Of a DNA stretch of 13,151 nt, positions 6,798-13,113 are shown in pieces. The stretch is from DAOQAU01 sp035354275 (lineage in GTDB: Bacteria; Cyanobacteriota; Vampirovibrionia; Gastranaerophilales; Gastranaerophilaceae). Position 1 is the stretch's first letter. Each line of letters begins with the position of its first letter. The DNA lies in NCBI GenBank assembly GCA_035354275.1, contig DAOQAU010000045.1, positions 1-13,151 of the forward strand, given 5' to 3'. Under the pieces are notes generated by a model. The model saw nothing but the letters and a program-made list of their open reading frames with translations. It did not search any database and was not told the origin of the DNA. Both the position numbers and the translations under genes were made by a program.

Positions 6798-7484
6798 CTA
6801 TTTTATTTCTTTTAAATTTTTAGATATTTGTGCGTGAATTGAATTTGCTTTATTGATATAAGCAGTTAGTTTTTCGTATCGGCTGAAGGTCTCGCCGTAA
6901 GGAGTGTGCATTGTTATTAAATCATCCACGTTTGAATTAATACTGGAGAGTTTTACCAATGCATCTTTTATATTTTCACGATAATTGATTTTTTTAAAAA
7001 ATCTTGCCAATATATTTTTTGATACGAAATTTTTTATCTTTGAAAAAATACCTGCTTTATTTTTTGACGACAACCTTATAACAGATGCAATTTGTCCTGA
7101 AATTTTTGCACTTAAGCCCAATTCCGAATATCTTCTGTTTAATTCTTCGATTTCTTCTTCAATAAGCTGTTTTTTATCTATAAGCGAATTTATCTGAATT
7201 GAATCTCCGAAAGACTTTAATGCTTCAATTTCAGCTGTTATCTTTGTCAAAGTGTCTTCAAGAATTCCTATTCTATGCTCAATTTTTAACATATCATCAG
7301 AAATTTTTTGATAGGCGGTATTTTCCAAAATATTTGAATCATAATCGTTAAGTCGATGAGGACTTTGTTTTTTTTGTCCAATCGAATTTTGAACATTACC
7401 GAAAGCCGCAAAGAAATTTCCCTGCGCATTATCAAGAGGCGCAGCGGTAAAAAAATTATTTCCGCTTGCTTTTTCAATATCCAT
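6798..7484 (-). CDS. Unknown coiled-coil protein
   Basis: I do not recognise this 228-residue protein. The N-terminal 50 residues are rich in Asn, Gly, Phe and Ala, and hold a loose internal repeat (GNNFFTAAP near 8-16, GNFFAAFGN near 22-30). Residues about 56-125 have heptad-like spacing of Leu/Ile with many Glu and Lys, suggesting a coiled coil (DDMLKIEHRIGILEDTL; LIEEEIEELNRRYSEL). A strongly basic, amphipathic stretch follows (about 141-169, KNKAGIFSKIKNFVSKN; RFFKKINYRE), then a second helical region to the end. There is no signal peptide, membrane helix or catalytic motif. It lies between nifS and gatA on the same strand, with no obvious functional link to either. A perfect -10 ends only eight bases before the ATG and the RBS is poor (TTGAGT), so it may be leaderless or start downstream. 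The long open frame with coding-like composition supports a real gene. Confidence 0.75.
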   Translation of the reverse strand: MDIEKASGNNFFTAAPLDNAQGNFFAAFGNVQNSIGQKKQSPHRLNDYDSNILENTAYQKISDDMLKIEHRIGILEDTLTKITAEIEALKSFGDSIQINSLIDKKQLIEEEIEELNRRYSELGLSAKISGQIASVIRLSSKNKAGIFSKIKNFVSKNILARFFKKINYRENIKDALVKLSSINSNVDDLITMHTPYGETFSRYEKLTAYINKANSIHAQISKNLKEIK

Positions 7485-7492
7485 ATACTCAA

Positions 7493-7521
7493 ATTATATG
7501 GGCATTTTATTTATATGATAA
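7493..7521 (-). promoter_or_regulatory. Putative promoter of the coiled-coil gene, near-leaderless
   Basis: Minus-strand TTATCA (7516-7521), a 17-base spacer and TATAAT (7493-7498). The expected transcription start would fall within one or two bases of the ATG at 7484. Confidence 0.35.
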
Positions 7522-7538
7522 CCTACACTCGGAGTATT

Positions 7539-7566
7539 TTGGCTGTTCGTTCCGGCATGACGCCAA
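7539..7566. repeat. Small palindromic repeat remnant after nifS
   Basis: TTGGC (7539-7543) pairs with GCCAA (7562-7566). The segment contains TTCCGGCATGACG, which on the minus strand reads CGTCATGCCGGAA, an end seen in common dispersed palindromic repeats. It lies just past the nifS stop and could act as a weak transcript end. Family assignment is from memory only. Confidence 0.3.
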
Positions 7567-7571
7567 TTTGA

Positions 7572-8771
7572 TTAACTTTTATGCTTTCTCAATGTGGCCA
7601 ATTCTTCCTGAAACGGCGAAATTTTAATCAATTTGTCAATGACTCTGGGGACAACAGAAATCACATAGTCTATTTCTTTTTCGGTTGTGAAACGGCTTAA
7701 ACTGAACCGTACACTCCCATGAAGTGCTGTAAACGGTATTCCCATAGCTTTTAGTACATGGCTGGGCTCAAGAGAACCTGATGTGCAGGCACTTCCCGAG
7801 CTTGCACAGATTCCCATATCGCTTAAGTGCAGTAAAATAAGTTCACCTTCAACGTATTCAAAACCTATGTTTGTAGTGTTCGGTACACGATTGTTTAGAG
7901 AAGTGTTTAATCTTGCGTTGAACACATTTTTAATTAAAGAATTTTCAAGCTTATCTCTTAAATGTTTTACAGTTGTGGCTTCAAAGTCAAGCGCGTCTTG
8001 TGCAAGTTGGGCGGCTTCGCCTATGGCGACAATATAAGGAACATTTTCTGTGCCTGCCCTTTTGCCCCTTTCCTGATGACCGCCGATTATAAGCGGTGAA
8101 ATAAGAGTGTCTGATTTGACATAAAGTGCACCGACACCTTTTGGCGCATGAAATTTGTGTCCCGAAACAGCAAGAAGATCAATTCCTGCATCTTCAACAT
8201 TCATAGGAATTTTACCTGCTGCCTGAACCCCGTCAACAAAAAGTTTTGTTTCTTTGTTTTTTGACTTTATAATGTGCGAGATTTTTTTGATAGGAAAAAT
8301 TATTCCTGTTTCATTGTTTGCCCACATGCAAGAAACCAAAGCAGTATCAGCATTTACAGCATTTTCTAATTCATCCAAATCCAATTCGCCGTTTGCGTTA
8401 ACTCCTATGTAATCCACCTTGTAGCCTTGTTTTTCAAGTGTTTTATAAAGGCTTAAAACGCAAGGATGCTCGACTTTGGTTGTAATGATATGTTTTTTTG
8501 TCTTATTTACATCCAAAACCCCTTTGATAGCAGTATTTGCGCTTTCAGAACCGCAGCTTGTGAAAATTATTTCTTTTTCGCTTTTTGCACCCACGAAATC
8601 TCTAACTTGCACGCGTGCTTTTCTGATTGCCTGAGCTGAAATTCCCCCAAAACTATATATACTCGAAGGATTTGCGTAATTTTGTTTTAAATAAGGGAGC
8701 ATTGCTTCCAAAACTTTTTCATCAACCTTTGTAGTTGCATTATTATCCAGATATACCATTTTTCTTGTCAT
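7572..8771 (-). CDS. nifS: Cysteine desulfurase, NifS/IscS family
   Basis: PLP enzyme that removes sulfur from cysteine, giving alanine and a persulfide that is passed to the NifU scaffold. The N-terminus reads MVYLDNNATTKVDEKVLEAM. Further motifs are EHPCVL, the cofactor-region DGVQAAGKIP, the PLP-binding Lys206 in SGHKFHAPKG, and the active-site Cys329 in SSGSACTSG on the mobile loop typical of group I desulfurases. The length of 399 residues is normal. The chosen ATG (8769-8771) has AAAAGGA about six bases upstream; the Met at residue 5 is a possible alternative but has no RBS. Only 17 bases separate it from the upstream nifU, so the two form an operon. With no nitrogenase genes in view, the likely role is general Fe-S cluster assembly. 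Confidence 0.95.
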   Translation of the reverse strand: MTRKMVYLDNNATTKVDEKVLEAMLPYLKQNYANPSSIYSFGGISAQAIRKARVQVRDFVGAKSEKEIIFTSCGSESANTAIKGVLDVNKTKKHIITTKVEHPCVLSLYKTLEKQGYKVDYIGVNANGELDLDELENAVNADTALVSCMWANNETGIIFPIKKISHIIKSKNKETKLFVDGVQAAGKIPMNVEDAGIDLLAVSGHKFHAPKGVGALYVKSDTLISPLIIGGHQERGKRAGTENVPYIVAIGEAAQLAQDALDFEATTVKHLRDKLENSLIKNVFNARLNTSLNNRVPNTTNIGFEYVEGELILLHLSDMGICASSGSACTSGSLEPSHVLKAMGIPFTALHGSVRFSLSRFTTEKEIDYVISVVPRVIDKLIKISPFQEELATLRKHKS

Positions 8772-8788
8772 TTTTAATCCTTTTGACT

Positions 8789-9619
8789 TTAATTTTGTAC
8801 TTCAATGACCTCGATTTCTTCTTTAAGAAGTTCTCTTAAGGTCATTTCAACAAAGCTTTTAAGTGTAAGTGTTGAATTTTTGCAACCGGAACAAGCACCT
8901 CTAAGCTTTACATATACTTTGTTTCCGTCGATATCAACAAGCTCTATGTCGCCCCCGTCTTTTCTTAATTCCGGCGAAATACGGTTTTCTATTATTGTAT
9001 TAATTTTAAGAATTTTTTGAGCTGCAGTCAGCTTTGGAACTTCTTCTGTTTTTGTTTTTTTATTGTAAAACTTATTCAAAATAGCCTGAATGTCCCCTTT
9101 ACAGTGCCCGCAAGCCCCGCCTGCTTTTGTATAATTTGTGACGTCTTCTACTGTCTTAAGATTGTTTTCTTTAATCGCATTCAAAATTTGATTTTCTGTA
9201 ACACTGAAGCATTTGCAAATTAATTTGTCTTTTTTAGCCTCAGAAGTTTCTTCGCCCAGATATTTTTTAAGAGCATCTTCCAAAGCTTCGTGTCCCATAA
9301 CAGAACAGTGCATTTTTTCAGGCGGAAGCCCACCCAATTTATCTGCAATGTCCTTGTTGGTTATTTTTTTAACTTCATCAATAGATTTACCGATAATCAT
9401 TTCTGTCAAAACACTTGAGCTTGCAACGGCAGAACCGCAGCCGAAGGTTTGAAATTTTGCATCGGTTACAATATTGTTTTTATCTATTTTTAAATATATT
9501 TTAAGCGCATCTCCGCAGGCAAGAGAGCCTGCTTCTCCTGTCGCATCTGCATCATCAATTTTACCCACATTTCTGGGGTTTCTGTAATGATCCATTACTT
9601 CTTCGGTATAATCCCACAT
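8789..9619 (-). CDS. nifU: Three-domain Fe-S scaffold protein NifU
   Basis: Scaffold on which Fe-S clusters are built before transfer to target proteins. All three classical NifU domains are present in 276 residues. The IscU-like domain has Cys35 (ACGDA), Cys61 (FGCGSA) and Cys105 (MHCSVMG). The central BFD-like ferredoxin domain carries a permanent [2Fe-2S] cluster on Cys135, Cys137, Cys170 and Cys173 (CKC ... CGHC). The C-terminal Nfu domain has Cys243 and Cys246 (RGACSGCKNS). The protein has exactly nine cysteines, in the same arrangement as the nine of Azotobacter NifU. It is shorter than that protein (about 312 residues), mainly in the linker before the Nfu domain. The start MWDYTEEVMDHYRNPRNVG is typical, and AAAAAGGA lies upstream. 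It is first in the nifU-nifS unit. Such NIF-type pairs serve general Fe-S assembly in several anaerobic or microaerophilic non-diazotrophs. Confidence 0.96.
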   Translation of the reverse strand: MWDYTEEVMDHYRNPRNVGKIDDADATGEAGSLACGDALKIYLKIDKNNIVTDAKFQTFGCGSAVASSSVLTEMIIGKSIDEVKKITNKDIADKLGGLPPEKMHCSVMGHEALEDALKKYLGEETSEAKKDKLICKCFSVTENQILNAIKENNLKTVEDVTNYTKAGGACGHCKGDIQAILNKFYNKKTKTEEVPKLTAAQKILKINTIIENRISPELRKDGGDIELVDIDGNKVYVKLRGACSGCKNSTLTLKSFVEMTLRELLKEEIEVIEVQN

Positions 9620-9813
9620 ATCTTTGTCCTTTTTAAATATCCGCTTTACTCATTTTACCCCAAAAAACTTTTATCCTCACCTAAATTAATTTTAAATTAA
9701 TTTTTTCAAAAAAATATTAAGTTTTGTATAAATTTTGCCTATAAACTAGCAAAAAAAATTATTATGAGGTTTATTTAAATTGAAAAGCTGAAAGTGTTTT
9801 AAAAGGAGAAATT
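9620..9813. other. Divergent intergenic region with an 11-bp tandem repeat
   Basis: This 194-base AT-rich region separates nifU (minus) from the small unknown gene (plus). AAATTAATTTT occurs twice in tandem (9683-9693 and 9694-9704), followed by a T6-TC-A7 tract. A -10-like TATAAA lies at 9740-9745 on the plus strand without a clear -35. AAAAGGAG (9801-9808) is a strong ribosome binding site for the plus-strand gene. No RNA gene or further reading frame is seen. Confidence 0.6.
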
Positions 9814-10164
9814 ATGAACATTATGCCCGTTATACCAAGTATTAAGACCTCAACAAGTTATCGACCCAAGTTTGGAAATAATTCTGAAGAAGTTGCGGTA
9901 AGACACGAAAATCCTTGTAAAAATTTCTGGGAAGGTAAAGACTGCTATGATAATTTGATTGAAAGAAAACAAGAAATCATAATAGAATTAAGAAACAATC
10001 TTGAAGAGCTTAAAAGACTTTCAAACATCAGCCCGTGTTTTCACACAGACGATTGTGATTGTGTTTCTGTTATGAGTTCAATTCAAGAATACAAAGAAAA
10101 TATAAATGCTCTTAATGCTGAATTGAAAGATATTAATAAACAATTAAAAACTTTTAAAAATTAA
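9814..10164 (+). CDS. Small unknown protein with cysteine cluster and helical C-terminus
   Basis: I do not recognise this 116-residue protein. It has a short, polar, probably disordered N-terminus containing KFGNN (19-23). Five cysteines follow (35, 44, 75, 81, 83) with a His at 77; the second group reads SPCFHTDDCDC and could bind a metal or form disulfides. Between and after them are two predicted helices rich in Glu, Lys, Leu and Ile (about 47-70 and 88-113), likely a helical hairpin. There is no signal peptide or membrane segment. The start is well supported by AAAAGGAG five bases upstream, and a good intrinsic terminator follows 22 bases past the stop, so this is a real monocistronic gene. 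Its last 21 bases overlap the 3' end of the convergent ldcA. Confidence 0.75.
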   Translation: MNIMPVIPSIKTSTSYRPKFGNNSEEVAVRHENPCKNFWEGKDCYDNLIERKQEIIIELRNNLEELKRLSNISPCFHTDDCDCVSVMSSIQEYKENINALNAELKDINKQLKTFKN

Positions 10165-11055
10165 TTTTTTGGATTTAGTTGAAAGATAACCTTGTGCACC
10201 ATATGGCAGGGTTATTTTTTCGTGAGCGTGGGTTATTTTAAATCCCGACAAAATCGGCTTTTTAATTTTTTCCCCGATTTCAAAAAACAGTTCGTCAAAA
10301 TATTTTTTATTCCCGTTTTTAAGAAAATCACCCAAAATTATTCCTGAAATATTTTTTTTGAACTTTTCAATATTCAAAAGCTGGGTCATCATTTTATCTA
10401 TTTTATAGACAGGCTCGTTTAAATCTTCAATGAATAAAATAAATTTTTCGCTTGGAATAAAATCAAGCCCGCAAAGAGAAACAAGCGTGGCTAAATTTCC
10501 GCCGAACAAAACACCTTTTGCTTCGCCTTCAAAGTAAACTTTTGCCTCTTTGCGCTCGGGTAAGAGCATAAGTTCCCCAACATTTTGCAAAGTTTCAAAA
10601 AAAGATTTTTCTGTAACTTTTGAAACTTCTTCAACCCCGAAATCACTTTGCGCCATAGGAGAATAAAAAGTTATGAGTCCTGTTTTTTTCAAAATCATTG
10701 CCTGAAGCGCACTTGTATCGGAATAGCCTGCAAAAATTTTGGGATTGTTTTTGATTAATTCAAAATCGATTTTATCTAATAGTCTTATTGTGCCATAGCC
10801 GCCTCTTGCGCAAAGAATTGCGTTTATATTTTTGTCCTTAAAAAATCTGTGTAATTCTTTAATTTTATCTTCGTCTTTTCCTGCAAGATAGCGGTTTTTA
10901 TCGAAAATATTTTTAGAAAAAACAACCTTGTACCCTTTTTTTTCAAAGTATTCTTTTGCCCTGTAAATGTTTTCTTCTTTTTCAACAGTGCCTGAAAGTG
11001 CTATAAAACCTATTGTATCGCCCTTTTTTAATTTTTCAGGTTTAATTAAATTCAT
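10144..11055 (-). CDS. ldcA: LD-carboxypeptidase, peptidase family S66
   Basis: Cytoplasmic serine peptidase that cleaves the terminal D-Ala from murein tetrapeptides (L,D bond) during cell-wall recycling. The 303 residues equal the usual LdcA length. Seen in order: GDTIGFIALSG (12-22), ILCARGGYGT (80-89), the nucleophile Ser112 in GYSDTSAL, Glu210 in FIEDLNEP, and His276 in the THAHEKITLPYG block, placed by its spacing to TLPxG. Together they give the Ser-Glu-His triad of S66. Microcin-immunity proteins (MccF) belong to the same family, but the housekeeping setting and length favour LdcA. The start ATG has its best RBS-like AAAAGG about 15 bases upstream, farther than usual, so initiation may be weak. 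The 3' end overlaps the convergent small gene by 21 bases and also holds that gene's terminator on the opposite strand. Confidence 0.9.
   Translation of the reverse strand: MNLIKPEKLKKGDTIGFIALSGTVEKEENIYRAKEYFEKKGYKVVFSKNIFDKNRYLAGKDEDKIKELHRFFKDKNINAILCARGGYGTIRLLDKIDFELIKNNPKIFAGYSDTSALQAMILKKTGLITFYSPMAQSDFGVEEVSKVTEKSFFETLQNVGELMLLPERKEAKVYFEGEAKGVLFGGNLATLVSLCGLDFIPSEKFILFIEDLNEPVYKIDKMMTQLLNIEKFKKNISGIILGDFLKNGNKKYFDELFFEIGEKIKKPILSGFKITHAHEKITLPYGAQGYLSTKSKKLIFKSF
10186..10220 (+). terminator. Rho-independent terminator inside ldcA antisense
   Basis: ATAACCTTG (10186-10194) pairs with CAGGGTTAT (10207-10215): nine pairs, one of them G-U, around a 12-base loop. The stem runs straight into six T (10215-10220). 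On the plus strand it follows the small unknown gene, whose stop is at 10162-10164. It lies entirely within the ldcA coding sequence, over the conserved TLPYG codons. Confidence 0.7.
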
Positions 11056-11083
11056 AATTGTTTAAATTTTCCTTTTACTAAGC

Positions 11084-11089
11084 TATAAT
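11084..11089 (+). promoter_or_regulatory. Candidate -10 element upstream of dnaX
   Basis: A perfect TATAAT lies between ldcA and dnaX, but no convincing -35 is found at 16-18 bases. If used, it would give dnaX a leader of about 170 bases containing the palindromic repeat. Minus-strand elements for ldcA (TTGCAA at 11113-11118 with TAAGAT at 11091-11096, 16-base spacer) are near it. Confidence 0.25.
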
Positions 11090-11110
11090 AATCTTATTGG
11101 TAAAATTAAA

Positions 11111-11246
11111 AATTGCAAGTGAGGGAAATACCCCTCATCCGGCTTTCAGCCACCTTCTCCCGCAAGGGGAGAAGGGTCGCCGAAACCCCCTCGCCCCTTG
11201 AGGGAGAGGGTTGGGGTGAGGGGTAAAATTCAAAAATCTTGCAATT
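11111..11246. repeat. Large palindromic intergenic repeat
   Basis: A GC-rich island in AT-rich DNA. Outer 9-base inverted repeats (AATTGCAAG 11111-11119, CTTGCAATT 11238-11246) enclose a second pair (TACCCCTCA 11129-11137, TGAGGGGTA 11217-11225, extendable by three pairs). Inside are a strong hairpin (CCTTCTCCC 11153-11161 with GGGAGAAGG 11167-11175, loop GCAAG) and a second one (CCCTC 11188-11192 with GAGGG 11206-11210, plus CCC/GGG within). The core wording (CCCCTCATCCGGC, CACCTTCTCCCGCAAGGGG, CCCTTGAGGGAGAGGG) resembles a dispersed palindromic repeat found between genes in many bacteria. It contains no coding sequence. It lies in the divergent region and ends 19 bases before the dnaX start. 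Confidence 0.8.
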
Positions 11247-11265
11247 ATAGAATCAAAAGGATAAA

Positions 11266-13113
11266 ATGAGCGAAAAGTACGTTCCTTTATACAGAAAATA
11301 CCGTCCGCAGACGCTGGAAGAAATTGTAGGTCAAGAGCACATTAAAAAATCTCTTGCAAATGCAATAACTTTGAACAAAATTTCGCACGCTTATTTGTTC
11401 ACAGGACCAAGGGGTACGGGGAAAACTTCTACCGCAAGAATCCTTGCCAAATCGCTTAACTGTATTCAAGGGCAGAGCGTTACTCCTTGCGGATTGTGCC
11501 CCAGCTGTATTGAAATTACAAACTCAATTCCTGTTGATGTTATTGAAATTGACGCTGCAAGCAACAGAAAAGTCGAAGACGCCAGAAACATCTTAGAAAA
11601 AATCCAGTACGTACCGGTAAACGGCAGATATAAAATTTATATAGTAGATGAAGTCCATATGCTTACAAAAGAGGCGTTTAACACCCTTTTAAAAACACTT
11701 GAAGAACCACCGGAAAATGTGATTTTTATTCTTGCAACGACAGAGCCCCACAAAGTTTTAGAAACAATTACCAGCCGCTGCCAGAGGTTTGATTTCAGAA
11801 GAATTACCACAGACGACATAATTGCTTATTTAAAAGAAATTGCCCAAAAGGAAAAAATAAATATTGATAACGATGCTCTTTTTACCATCGCCAAAAACTC
11901 TGCAGGCGGAATGAGAGATTCTTTAGCCCTTTTAGACCAAGTTAGTGTTTTGGGAGATTCTCAAAAAATTAACGCAGAAGACGTTAATAATCTTTTGGGA
12001 AGACTTTCTTTTGATTTGTTGCATAAGCTTTCTAATAATATAATTAATTCAGAAACGCAAGAAGCAATAGAGTGCTTGGAGAGAATTTATAACTCGGGAA
12101 ACGAGCCTGTTCAAATTATGCTAAATTTGTTGGGTTATTTCAAAAATCTTCTTATCGTAAAAAATTGTACGGATAAAACGTTGTTAATTGATTTGACCCA
12201 ACTTAACGATTCTCAAATAAAAATCCTTCAAGAACAGATGCAAAAAGCAGAAATTCATCAAATAGTTTTTCTTATCGAAAGAATTTCTTATTATATTAAA
12301 GAACTTAAGACCACAAATGCTCAGCATCTTTGGCTTGAAGTCGCAATGATAGATTTGGCGAATATGGCTCAAAACTCTTCGCTGATTGCTCTTCAAGAAA
12401 GACTTTCAAGGCTTGAAACAAGCGGTGTTTCTGCCAACCCTCAGCAATACACTACACAACCTGCTCCGATTCCGACAGAGCCAATAAAATCGGTTACGGA
12501 AAACGCCAAACAAACAGAATCGGTAAAAAAAGATGAAAAAATAAGCGTTGAAAAAGTTATTCAAAAAATTGAAGAAAAACTTGAAATAAAAGATTTTTCG
12601 CCTATGCCTAAGACTGAGCCCAAGCCACAGCCAAAACAACAAAATAAAGACAATTTTATGGAAAGCTGGAATCAATTTTTACTTTTGCTTAAGCAAAAAA
12701 GCCCTCCGACTTACGCCATGGTAAGCCAACATTCCATTCCTGTGGAATTTTCTCCCCAAAAAGTCACCATAGCCTGCAGAAACAGTCTGCTTTTGAATTC
12801 GGATGAAAAGAAAAAATCCATTAAAAATGTTGCCGAAGAATTTTTTAGTTCGCAAGATATAAGCGTTGTCATAAGACTTCAATCTGACAATGACAAAATA
12901 ATTGAACCGACTACCGCTCCGGTTGAAAAAAAAAAGCTGAATGAAACAGCACAAACTCAGTCGGAAAATTTGCCCGAAGAAGAAATTCAAGAAGAAAATT
13001 TAGAAGAAATTGTTTCAACAGAAAATTTGCCTGAAAAAACAACCCAAAAAGTTATGATGTCTGATCAGGTAAATATGGTTATGGGGCTTTTTGACGGCAA
13101 ATATATTGATTAG
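11266..13113 (+). CDS. dnaX: DNA polymerase III subunit tau (and possibly gamma)
   Basis: Motor subunit of the clamp loader, which opens and loads the sliding clamp and, in the tau form, ties polymerase cores to the helicase. The N-terminal AAA+ part has Walker A GPRGTGKT (47-54), a zinc module of Cys66, Cys75, Cys78 and Cys81, Walker B region VDEVH (127-131), the SRC motif (170-172) and the sensor-2 region GGMRDSLALLDQ (214-225). Domain III follows to about 370. Then comes a low-complexity Pro/Gln/Thr/Lys linker (about 385-455), a tau-type C-terminal domain (about 463-550, ESWNQFLLLLKQKSPPTYAM), an acidic stretch, and a terminal VMGLFDGK motif. The length of 615 residues is normal for tau (E. 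coli 643). The ATG has AAAAGGA four bases upstream. Two A-runs in the last third are candidate slippage sites that would yield shorter products. Confidence 0.97.
   Translation: MSEKYVPLYRKYRPQTLEEIVGQEHIKKSLANAITLNKISHAYLFTGPRGTGKTSTARILAKSLNCIQGQSVTPCGLCPSCIEITNSIPVDVIEIDAASNRKVEDARNILEKIQYVPVNGRYKIYIVDEVHMLTKEAFNTLLKTLEEPPENVIFILATTEPHKVLETITSRCQRFDFRRITTDDIIAYLKEIAQKEKINIDNDALFTIAKNSAGGMRDSLALLDQVSVLGDSQKINAEDVNNLLGRLSFDLLHKLSNNIINSETQEAIECLERIYNSGNEPVQIMLNLLGYFKNLLIVKNCTDKTLLIDLTQLNDSQIKILQEQMQKAEIHQIVFLIERISYYIKELKTTNAQHLWLEVAMIDLANMAQNSSLIALQERLSRLETSGVSANPQQYTTQPAPIPTEPIKSVTENAKQTESVKKDEKISVEKVIQKIEEKLEIKDFSPMPKTEPKPQPKQQNKDNFMESWNQFLLLLKQKSPPTYAMVSQHSIPVEFSPQKVTIACRNSLLLNSDEKKKSIKNVAEEFFSSQDISVVIRLQSDNDKIIEPTTAPVEKKKLNETAQTQSENLPEEEIQEENLEEIVSTENLPEKTTQKVMMSDQVNMVMGLFDGKYID
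12525..12536 (+). promoter_or_regulatory. Putative programmed -1 frameshift site in dnaX
   Basis: The zero-frame codons are GTA AAA AAA GAT GAA (residues 420-424), so A_AAA_AAA (12525-12531) is a slippery heptamer in the right phase. After a -1 shift the next codons are AGA TGA, giving a stop and a 423-residue product. E. coli makes its 431-residue gamma the same way: A_AAA_AAG, one codon, then UGA. The site falls in the linker after domain III. No strong upstream SD-like stimulator or downstream hairpin is visible. Confidence 0.45.
12926..12944 (+). other. A10 run in dnaX, second possible slippage site
   Basis: Ten A (12926-12935) followed by G include A_AAA_AAG (12930-12936) in the correct phase. 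A -1 shift reads GCT GAA TGA; a +1 shift reads AGC TGA. Either product would lack the last roughly 57 residues. Transcriptional slippage on such a run is known for Thermus dnaX. Confidence 0.3.

Noticed and set aside
8789..9619. Part of a nitrogen-fixation cluster
   Set aside because: NifU and NifS alone do not show nitrogen fixation, and the neighbours are housekeeping or unknown genes.
12406..12990. Long minus-strand open frames opposite dnaX
   Set aside because: They are Phe/Leu/Arg-rich mirrors of the A-rich dnaX linker, with no RBS or recognisable protein features.
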